This document shows positions 8,278 through 14,937 of a stretch of 16,380 nt of DNA, in pieces (position 1 is the first letter of the stretch; each line of letters begins with the position of its first letter). Under the pieces are notes generated by a model. The model saw only the letters and a program-made list of their open reading frames with translations. It was not told the origin of the DNA and searched no databases. Source of the DNA: an uncultured Prevotella sp. (GTDB lineage Bacteria; Bacteroidota; Bacteroidia; Bacteroidales; Bacteroidaceae); NCBI GenBank assembly GCA_905373605.1, contig CAJPTO010000048.1, positions 1 through 16,380 on the forward strand, given 5' to 3'. Made by a program: the position numbers and the translations under genes.

Positions 8278-10686
8278 TCACCGCACTTCCCATTCGTAGA
8301 TGCCCGATGAGTTTTGTTCGGGCAATTGCACCTCAATCTTCACGCCACTTGTCTTTACGGGCTTGAAGTTTACGGTGTTCATGTTTCCTTTCACCGTGCC
8401 GTAGTTGCTGGTGTTTTCACCGGGCAGCCATTGTCCGCTGTCGTTTCGGTAGTACATTTTCCACGCTTTTGGCACGCGACATCCGCCCCAGGGTCCGTCA
8501 TCGTACCAAAATACGGAAGCCGTGCTAACGCTTTGCGCCTGTGGGAAGTCGTAAACAACCCATTCGGTGGTGCCTTTCTTGGGCCACCATTGGTAATGTG
8601 TCACCGAACGGTCGTTGCCATCGGTGGGAACAAGGCGGTCGTTAACGGCAGATAGCGCAGGCGTGGTGTGCGAAGCCGTTACTTTGCTACGCGATGCAAG
8701 CGTCTCAGCCGGCGTTGGGCGCGTAGCCATGAGGTCTTGTGGCAGCCATACGGCCATATTTCCTGGTCCGCGGTGGCACCAAGCGTAATAAGGTATGAGC
8801 GTTAGCCGCACTTTGTCGGCCACGAGGTTGCCTTCGGCGTCGAATTTCAACGTTTGGGCGTCGGTAACAAGCTGTTTCAGGCCGTTAAGCAGGTCGGGAC
8901 GTTCGGTAATATCCACTTTCGGGTGTTGGTTTACCAGCACATTGAGCACATCGAAGCTGTTGTCGGGCCACTCGGCACAATACACCAACGGACCTCTTTC
9001 AAAGGCCACGCGTCCCAAGTCGGCCGCAACGGCGGTGTTGGCCTTAGTGGTTCTCGGTTCCATGTCGAAGTGCACCTGCACCTTGTCGCCGGCTTTCCAC
9101 TTGCGATTAATCACCATATAGCCTTTCACCAGTTGCGAAGTAACGGTCTGTCCGTTCACCTTCACGGTGTATCCCAGCTGTTTTCCGTCTGAAAAACGGT
9201 AGAGGTCTGATGGCACCACCTCGCCCCTAACCCATCCGGGAATGCGTATGTGCAGTGCAAATTGGCCCGCCTTGTTCTGGTTTATGCCGATGGTGATGTC
9301 GCCATTCCACGGATAGTCGGTGGTTTGGCTTAGCTCTACGCCCTTTCCTTGCACGTCGATGTTGGCCTTGTTTTGCATGAAGAGGTTCACATACACGTTG
9401 CGGCCGGCGGCGGCATACACATATCCCGGCAACGAGGGAATGAAACGGCTGATGTTAGACGGGCAACAAGCGCAACCAAACCACGGTTGGCGTTGGTGTT
9501 GGCCGTGCGACTCGAGCGGGTTGGGGTAGAAAAACGCCCCTCCGTCTATTGAAACGCCGGAGATAAGTCCGTTGTAAAGCGTGCGTTCAAGCACATCGTA
9601 GTATTTGGCATCGCCGTGAAGCAAGAACAACCTGTGGTTAACATAGACGTTACCAATGGCAGCACACGTTTCACAATAAGCCGACATGTTGGGTAGTTCG
9701 TAGTTTGCGCCGAAAGCTTCGCCCTCGTGCTTGGCCCCGATGTCGCCCGTGATGTAGTATTTCTTACTAACAATGTTCTGCCATATCTTGTCTATGGCCT
9801 TAATATAGGCCGAATCGCCTGTTATGGCGGCCACATCGGCCATTCCGGCATATATGTAGGTGGCACGAACGGCGTGTCCCACGGCCTCATCTTGCTCAAT
9901 AACGGGCTTGTGTGCTTGGCTGTATGCGTCTTTTCGCGAGGTATAGCCGCGTTTGTCCAGGAAATATTTGGCCAAGTCGAGGTATTTCTTTTGGCCTGTG
10001 GCCAGATAGAGGCGCACTAAGGCCATTTCGGCAATCTGATGTCCTGGTACGCGCGCCACTTGGTTAGGTCCATCGCCAATCTCGCGCGCCACACAGTCGG
10101 CATATTTCATGGCAATGTCGAGGAAGTTGCGTTTGCCTGTGGCCTGATAGTGGGCCACAGCACCATCAATCATGTGGCCGAGGTTATAAAACTCGTGGCT
10201 AAGGTTCTCCACTTTCTCCCAACGCTTGCCCGTAGCCCATGCATGTGGGTGCTTAGGGTTCATCGTTCGGCTTGTAAAGAGGTATCCATCGGGTTCTTGT
10301 GCAGCGGCAACGATGGCCAGAACGCTGTCGATATAGCCTTCCAACCGCTTGTCGGGATAGGTTTGGAGAATGTAACTGGCCCCCTCGATGGTTTTATACA
10401 CGTCGGTATCGTCGAAAGGCAGTCCGCCCACCTTGATGGTATCCGATGGGTTTGCGGCCTTAACGAAGTTGGTGTAGCGTCCGCTCTCTTCGCATTTGCT
10501 GAAAGCCAGTGGTATTGTCACCTCTCTACTGGCCTTAAGACGTTGTGCCCAGAAGCCCGCACCAACCTTTACCGAGGTGAAAGGCACGGGCGATATGGGA
10601 TAACCATGCACGGCGGCCTTGCGTTGTGCTGTGGCTGTGATGCAGAATAGCGCAAGGGCGCAGGCTAGAACATTGCTTTTTCTCAT
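8278..10686 (-). CDS. GH127 beta-L-arabinofuranosidase
   Basis: Secreted enzyme, 802 aa from the start at 10686, which gives the signal peptide MRKSNVLACALALFCITATAQ. The frame stays open to 10842, but that stretch is not signal-like. The (alpha/alpha)-barrel region has GH127 hallmarks: HEGEAF (E323, acid/base by analogy with HypBA1), AYCETCAAIG (E339 and C341, zinc ligands) and WFGCACCPSN (C407 nucleophile and C408 zinc ligand). All residues of the Zn-Cys site are present, so it should be active. The C-terminal region (about 690-802) is F5/8-like (VVYDFPQAQSVSTASVFWYD). It should remove terminal beta-L-arabinofuranose. It is the first gene of the cluster, preceded by 589 bp without a gene. 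Confidence 0.92.
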   Translation of the reverse strand: MRKSNVLACALALFCITATAQRKAAVHGYPISPVPFTSVKVGAGFWAQRLKASREVTIPLAFSKCEESGRYTNFVKAANPSDTIKVGGLPFDDTDVYKTIEGASYILQTYPDKRLEGYIDSVLAIVAAAQEPDGYLFTSRTMNPKHPHAWATGKRWEKVENLSHEFYNLGHMIDGAVAHYQATGKRNFLDIAMKYADCVAREIGDGPNQVARVPGHQIAEMALVRLYLATGQKKYLDLAKYFLDKRGYTSRKDAYSQAHKPVIEQDEAVGHAVRATYIYAGMADVAAITGDSAYIKAIDKIWQNIVSKKYYITGDIGAKHEGEAFGANYELPNMSAYCETCAAIGNVYVNHRLFLLHGDAKYYDVLERTLYNGLISGVSIDGGAFFYPNPLESHGQHQRQPWFGCACCPSNISRFIPSLPGYVYAAAGRNVYVNLFMQNKANIDVQGKGVELSQTTDYPWNGDITIGINQNKAGQFALHIRIPGWVRGEVVPSDLYRFSDGKQLGYTVKVNGQTVTSQLVKGYMVINRKWKAGDKVQVHFDMEPRTTKANTAVAADLGRVAFERGPLVYCAEWPDNSFDVLNVLVNQHPKVDITERPDLLNGLKQLVTDAQTLKFDAEGNLVADKVRLTLIPYYAWCHRGPGNMAVWLPQDLMATRPTPAETLASRSKVTASHTTPALSAVNDRLVPTDGNDRSVTHYQWWPKKGTTEWVVYDFPQAQSVSTASVFWYDDGPWGGCRVPKAWKMYYRNDSGQWLPGENTSNYGTVKGNMNTVNFKPVKTSGVKIEVQLPEQNSSGIYEWEVR

Positions 10687-10839
10687 TGTTTCTTGTGTAT
10701 TGGAAGTTTTATTACTTGCATTGGGTTTTGCTAGTGGGCGGCAAGGCTGACGCAGAGAAAGGCGGCATACAGCTTGCTGTTGTGTAAAAGATGTAAGTTC
10801 ATTGTTTGATGTTTGTTGAATAAATTTGGGTTTCTGCCA

Positions 10840-10847
10840 CAAAGTTA
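10840..10847 (-). promoter_or_regulatory. Possible -7 promoter element for GH127 operon
   Basis: The minus strand reads TAACTTTG, a match to TAnnTTTG, about 155 bp upstream of the GH127 start. I found no clear TTTG -33 box about 20 bp further upstream, so this is a candidate only. Confidence 0.35.
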
Positions 10848-10928
10848 TGCATTAAAGGGCGAAGGGATGTACACATATCGTTCAATGATGTACGTAAATG
10901 CACCAAGGTTGCTAGAAAATGCACTATA

Positions 10929-11068
10929 GTTGGGCGCAAACGCGAGATGTTTGCTGTTAAATGGTAATTGCCTTGCGCCAACAGCAATGAAGATGTAGAA
11001 AGACTTAGCCGCCTGTGGCCGAAGAGAAAAGCCTTGCGCCAACCACAACGCGGCAGTTGGCGCAAGGC
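10929..11068. repeat. Inverted repeats GCCTTGCGCCAAC / GTTGGCGCAAGGC
   Basis: GCCTTGCGCCAAC at 11031-11043 pairs perfectly (13 bp) with GTTGGCGCAAGGC at 11056-11068 across a 12-nt loop. A second identical copy of the first arm lies at 10970-10982 and can pair, with one bulge, with GTTGGGCGCAA at 10929-10939. There are thus two related stem-loops about 61 bp apart. Neither is followed by a T tract, so they look like regulatory or repeat-family structures rather than terminators. Confidence 0.75.
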
Positions 11069-11079
11069 ATGTTGCTTGC

Positions 11080-11162
11080 ATGTTGTATGCTATTGATGGC
11101 TACCCACCAATAAATTGTGTTGCTCGAAAAAATGATGTTGTTTGCTATTGATGGCTATCCAC
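11080..11162. repeat. 28-bp direct repeat, two copies
   Basis: Positions 11080-11107 and 11135-11162 match at 26 of 28 bases. Both copies contain the core TGCTATTGATGGCTA followed by YCCAC. The copies are 55 bp apart in the spacer between the DUF4890-like gene and GH127. A further shared word, TGCTTGCATG, lies at 11073-11082 and 11195-11204. Possible roles are paired operator sites or duplication debris. Confidence 0.8.
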
Positions 11163-11275
11163 TCGTCATAGTAGGTAGACGAAGCCCCGTATGGTGCTTG
11201 CATGCTGTTTGTTTAGATGCTTACAGACACCGAGGCCGTTTAAGTCGGACGGTGCAACATCAACCTATAGACCCC

Positions 11276-11806
11276 CTACTTGCCCAGATACAGCTTATAC
11301 TGTTCGGGGGTGAGAATCTTTTGCAGTTCGGCATTATATGCGTTTCGCTTTTGGTGTTGCTGCCTGATGTGTGCCTTCACGTCTTCTGCCGAGGTATCAG
11401 CGTGGTGATTGGCCTTGGCGTTGGGGGCGTGTTGCTGGGCATCCTTGCCCTCGTTGTGCTCATTGACGTTGGCCTTGTCGGCTTTAGGTGAAGCTCCCGT
11501 GCGTGCGTCTAAGTCAATAGCCTTGCTGGTATCGGCTGGCTGAGGCCTGCCCTTAAAGCGCGGATTGGCGATGAGCGCGGCATACTGTTTGTTGAGTTTC
11601 AGCAGCCTTTTGGCCTGCTTGCCGTTCAAACCCAATTCTTTCACCAGGTTGTCGGTGGCCTGCTTGGGGGTAAGGCGTGGCTGCTTGTCGTCGTGAATAC
11701 GGGTGACAGCGGCATTGTCGTTGAGCATTGCAGCCGAAAGGCGCGGTGTGGCGGTGGCTCCTAAGCCGAAAACGGCTGTAAGGAGCATTAAAAATACATG
11801 TTTCAT
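11276..11806 (-). CDS. Small secreted DUF4890/Spy-like protein
   Basis: 176-aa exported protein. The start at 11806 gives the signal peptide MKHVFLMLLTAVFGLGATATP; the frame runs on to 11857 without signal character. Two LTPxQ motifs, RLTPKQ (44-49) and ILTPEQ (164-169), bracket a helical part and a low-complexity linker rich in Ala, Asp, Asn, Lys and His (about 86-140, including HNEGKDAQQHAPNAKANHH). LTxxQ motifs recall the Spy/CpxP periplasmic stress proteins and the DUF4890 proteins of Bacteroidetes, which are usually of unknown function. The His-rich linker could bind metal; that is a guess. It stands alone between two operons, separated from the DUF4374 genes by a strong terminator. Confidence 0.7.
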   Translation of the reverse strand: MKHVFLMLLTAVFGLGATATPRLSAAMLNDNAAVTRIHDDKQPRLTPKQATDNLVKELGLNGKQAKRLLKLNKQYAALIANPRFKGRPQPADTSKAIDLDARTGASPKADKANVNEHNEGKDAQQHAPNAKANHHADTSAEDVKAHIRQQHQKRNAYNAELQKILTPEQYKLYLGK

Positions 11807-12031
11807 CGTGATGTTTTTGTGTTTGTTAAGAAGCTTGTCCTGAAAAAGGGTGCACATTTCCCGTTACCGTTTATGGTACGTTACGCCATATTTTTGCTTG
11901 TATCCGCCCCGTGCCGTGCGTGTTTCCGTCGACATGGGCGAAAGCATGTGCCACCTTTCGTAATATAAAGGTGAAAAGTGAAAGGCCAAGGAACATGGCA
12001 ATAGCTCCCCTTTTCGGACCAGCCTTTAATG

Positions 12032-12072
12032 AAAACGGCATGCCGCCTGCACCCAGGTGGCATGCCGTTTTT
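12032..12072 (-). terminator. Terminator of the TonB/DUF4374 operon
   Basis: An 18-bp stem (12032-12049 with 12054-12071, one G-T wobble) closes on a CACC loop. The minus-strand 3' arm ends in TTTT, and it lies 36 bp after the stop of the second DUF4374 gene. On the plus strand it also ends in a T run (TTTTT), so it may work in both directions. Confidence 0.85.
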
Positions 12073-12107
12073 ACGTTTGTTATGAAGCTGTTACAGCCCC
12101 ATTGCCC

Positions 12108-13394
12108 TTATTTCGTGGCGATGGTGAAGCCCTTAATGATGTTGCTTTGCTTCAAGGTCATGAATACGGAGGCCTTAGCCGTAGCGGGGTCGATGGCATA
12201 AACGGTGGGGGTGAGGTTCTTTTCAGCGTTACGCAGCAAGCCCGTTCCAGCACTTACCGGCAAATAGAATTTGCCATTGTAGCTATCGCCCCATCCAATG
12301 TAGGCACCAGCTATTCTCTCTGGCAGGCCAGTTACTTCTGTTAGCGTCTTAGCACCCATGTTGGCCACGAGGAATTTGCCCGTTTCGCCCATGTTTTCCG
12401 ATTTACCTTTCTCGGCAAAGAGTTCTACGAGGAACTTATCGCCACTGATGAAGAACACCTTGCGCACGCGATAGCCGCCGGTAAGCTTGTTCACATCCAG
12501 CACATAGCTCTCGTCAAACTCTTGTGTGCCTTTGTTAATCTTCACAGCCACGCACTTTTCATCGTGTGTTGCCGTGCCGCCGAACGCATAAAGGTTGCCC
12601 TCGGCATCCTTAACAAGCTGGCTGTAGCGAGTAGCCTTGCGGCCAGCCTTGGAGTGTCCGGCCTTAGTAGAGAAGATAACCTTGCTCACTTTGAGGTCGT
12701 AGTCGGCGAAAGCCACAGCAAAACTGTCACGGTCGGCATAGTCAACAGCCATTGCCACCTGGTTGTTGCCCAGGTCTACGATGCCCGATATTTGCGGATT
12801 GGAGCCATTTATTTGGTATTTGGAGAAGTCGATGTTGATAACTTCGCCCTGTCCGTCGGCCTTAACGCGCACCACTTTCGGTTCACCGCCGTTGGCAGCG
12901 TAGGTATAGTTGCCGTAAACGCCCGTATTGCCGAAGCCATCTAACACAAATGGTGTGCCGCCGGTAAGCGTAGTGCCGTTGAAAGTGTAGGTGCGAAGAC
13001 CGTTAGTGCGCTTTCCTGCTTGTCCGATACCGCCTTGTTGCGATGCACCCTTGGCATAGATGTGCCCTGTAAACACGTTGGTGTTGTGGTTGTAGTTCAC
13101 CTGCGTAAAGCCATCGGGGCTAAACACCGTGCCTTCTTTCTCGCCATAGATGCTCACATCTCGGCGAGAAGCATCTTCGATGTTGGTAAACACCTGCATG
13201 TAAGCACCACCCCTGAGGTCTTTTGTCACGTCGTCGGCCGTAACGATAAACTTCACTTCGGAGGGTGTAACCTCTTTTCGGCCATTGTTGTTATTGTTGT
13301 CGTCGTTGTCGCTACCGCACGAAGCTGCAAGCGAAGTGAGCATTCCGCCAGCGATGGCCATGCATGCAAACTTGAACTTGTTGAAATTGAACAT
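12108..13394 (-). CDS. DUF4374 surface lipoprotein, second copy (XusB-like)
   Basis: 428 aa from the start at 13394. The open frame continues to 13472 but overlaps the previous gene and is not signal-like. The signal sequence ends LTSLAASC, making C26 the lipidated residue. It is followed by GSDNDDNNNNNG, an acidic/Asn tail like the Bacteroidetes lipoprotein export signal, so the protein is probably on the cell surface. The rest is beta-rich with repeated motifs (SGIVDLGNNQVAMAVDY, YSQLVKDAEGNLYAFGG, VRKVFFISGDKFLVELF) compatible with a beta-propeller. DUF4374 includes XusB, the xenosiderophore-binding lipoprotein of B. thetaiotaomicron. It lies 61 bp after its paralogue. Ligand specificity cannot be read from the sequence. 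Confidence 0.82.
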   Translation of the reverse strand: MFNFNKFKFACMAIAGGMLTSLAASCGSDNDDNNNNNGRKEVTPSEVKFIVTADDVTKDLRGGAYMQVFTNIEDASRRDVSIYGEKEGTVFSPDGFTQVNYNHNTNVFTGHIYAKGASQQGGIGQAGKRTNGLRTYTFNGTTLTGGTPFVLDGFGNTGVYGNYTYAANGGEPKVVRVKADGQGEVINIDFSKYQINGSNPQISGIVDLGNNQVAMAVDYADRDSFAVAFADYDLKVSKVIFSTKAGHSKAGRKATRYSQLVKDAEGNLYAFGGTATHDEKCVAVKINKGTQEFDESYVLDVNKLTGGYRVRKVFFISGDKFLVELFAEKGKSENMGETGKFLVANMGAKTLTEVTGLPERIAGAYIGWGDSYNGKFYLPVSAGTGLLRNAEKNLTPTVYAIDPATAKASVFMTLKQSNIIKGFTIATK

Positions 13395-13455
13395 TGTGTT
13401 GATAAAAATTAAAAATGATTGATTGTGTTTATGATATTGGGGTTGTGCCCCTTTT

Positions 13456-14763
13456 CTATTCCAGGTATCCAATGGAACGTATCTCTTCTGCGCCCACGAT
13501 GGTGGTAATCTTCTTGGCTTCGGCGGTATTGATGTCCACCTTATATATAGAAGCGTCTTCGCCGCGCTTGGTTATGGGCATGTAGAGGAATCCTTTGCTG
13601 AAGAAAGGCACGCCTCCGCTCTCCGAACCCGACACGATGTCGCCCTTAGCCGGCAATCCTTTAAGCCATGTAAGTTTTTTTTCGCTCATGTCGACGATGA
13701 CAAACTGGTGTCCCGGACCCATTATTCCCACCATATAGTCGTTGTAAATCTCCAGCAAGAACTTGTCGTCGGTGAGGAACCACACGCGTCGAAACTTGTA
13801 ACCATTAGCCGCTGTCTGTATGTCCCAATAGTAATCGGGGTCGAACTCGTTGGCATTAGCCACGATACGCAGTGCGCCGGCGCGCCTTGTTGTCTTGGCA
13901 TTAAAGGCGTTGGAGAACACATACACCGTGCCATCGCCTGCCTTAAGCACCTCGCGGAACATCTGTGCGCGGTATTGTCCGGCGGCATACGACAGCTTAT
14001 CGCTTGCATAGATGTTCTTAACCTTTAGTGTGGTGTCCATCCGCACCACCCAACAGCTGTCTGGATACTTCACTTCGCCGACGCTCGAGCCGCCCGTGTC
14101 GCCGCCCCTTTCGCGAAAACTCGACTTCACCATGGCCGAAAGGAAAGTGCCATCGCCCATGTTGACGATGCTCGAAAAGGTTATTTGCTCGTCTGTTTTG
14201 GTGATGTCTTCGGTCCAGATGGTTTTAACGTGGTGGCGTTTTATGCCTGTAGGCTTCACATCCCAAAACTCGAATGTGGCACCATCGTTTCGTTCGCCGT
14301 CGGCAGAAACCTGTCCGCCAACGCTTGTTATGAAGGTGTTGTCGTCGAAGAAGTCGTAGTTGGTAAAGCGGTTGGTGACAAGAAATTGCCCCAACTCCTT
14401 AAGCGAGAGGTCGCTTTGCAGCGAAAAGCCATAGCCAACGCCAGGGTCGCTTTGCTGATAACTCATGCCAATGGCGATGTTTTTGCGGAAAAGCCATGTG
14501 TAATGCACGTTGGGCATCTCCAAACGGTTATATTGCTTGTCGTTGAGGTTGATGGTTTTACCTTCTATCTCTTCGGCATGTAACATATATTCGGTGCTGT
14601 TTGGTGTGCGTGCAGCCAGCACCCAGTGGCCTTTTGTGGTTACGCTGGTGGTGTTGTCTGCTAGATCGTCGTTGCTGCTGCAAGCGGTTGCCGACACAAG
14701 CATCGGTATTGCAAGCACAGCAAACACCATCTTTTGCGTGATTGTCTTTGTTCTGTTGTTCAT
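13456..14763 (-). CDS. DUF4374 lipoprotein, first copy (XusB-like)
   Basis: 435 aa. The signal sequence ends VSATAC, giving lipidated C28, followed by SSNDDLADN, which again fits an export signal to the outer surface. It shares a recognisable core with the downstream gene: FRRVWFLTDDKFLLEIYND here against VRKVFFISGDKFLVELF there, and matching GTVYVFSNA / GNLYAFGG repeats. The copies are otherwise well diverged, so this is an old duplication or two acquisitions. It lies 174 bp downstream of the TonB receptor gene, same strand. Role inferred: capture of a ferric siderophore, or another ligand, and delivery to that receptor. Confidence 0.82.
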   Translation of the reverse strand: MNNRTKTITQKMVFAVLAIPMLVSATACSSNDDLADNTTSVTTKGHWVLAARTPNSTEYMLHAEEIEGKTINLNDKQYNRLEMPNVHYTWLFRKNIAIGMSYQQSDPGVGYGFSLQSDLSLKELGQFLVTNRFTNYDFFDDNTFITSVGGQVSADGERNDGATFEFWDVKPTGIKRHHVKTIWTEDITKTDEQITFSSIVNMGDGTFLSAMVKSSFRERGGDTGGSSVGEVKYPDSCWVVRMDTTLKVKNIYASDKLSYAAGQYRAQMFREVLKAGDGTVYVFSNAFNAKTTRRAGALRIVANANEFDPDYYWDIQTAANGYKFRRVWFLTDDKFLLEIYNDYMVGIMGPGHQFVIVDMSEKKLTWLKGLPAKGDIVSGSESGGVPFFSKGFLYMPITKRGEDASIYKVDINTAEAKKITTIVGAEEIRSIGYLE

Positions 14764-14778
14764 TGTTTGTGAATTTAT

Positions 14779-14872
14779 GAGTTGTTGAGTTGACGAGTTA
14801 ACAAGTTGGCAAGACTACTAGCCGCTCTGCTACATTAACGCCTAGAGGTGAAAGGGTGAAAAGGTGAAAAAA
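14779..14872. repeat. Two 8-bp-period simple repeats
   Basis: Positions 14779-14813 read four successive units of the type GAGTTGAC (gagttgtt, gagttgac, gagttaac, aagttggc) plus a partial one. Positions 14846-14869 read three units AGGTGAAA, GGGTGAAA, AGGTGAAA, then an A run. Both lie in the gap between the TonB receptor and the first DUF4374 gene. A related stretch (AAAGGTGAAAAGTGAAAGG) occurs at 11967-11985. A purine-rich stretch on the minus strand at 14902-14933 (two GGAGATGAG-like words) lies just after the receptor stop. Confidence 0.7.
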
Positions 14873-14937
14873 TGGCTGATGCCGCACTGCATTTGGCTTA
14901 ACTTCTCATCTCCTTTTCTCCTCATCTCTTTTATTTC

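Larger units (their letters stand above)
10687..11275. other. Repeat-rich intergenic region upstream of GH127
   Basis: No convincing gene. Two overlapping minus-strand frames (about 80 aa, near 10800-11080) lack recognisable domains and run straight through inverted repeats. The region holds a possible GH127 promoter, a set of GCCTTGCGCCAAC / GTTGGCGCAAGGC inverted repeats, and a 28-bp direct repeat pair. It is a plausible control region for the glycan cluster. Confidence 0.55.

Noticed and set aside
10039..10650. 203-aa plus-strand open frame
   Set aside because: Antisense to GH127 with no domain or signal.
10687..10842. N-terminal extension of GH127
   Set aside because: The 52 extra residues are not signal-like; starting at 10686 gives a standard signal peptide.
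10799..11081. Two overlapping minus-strand small open frames (88 and 78 aa)
   Set aside because: They overlap in different frames, show no domain, and cross the inverted repeats of this spacer.
11881..12063. 60-aa minus-strand open frame
   Set aside because: It begins inside the terminator hairpin, is Cys/Arg/His-rich without a domain, and looks like chance.
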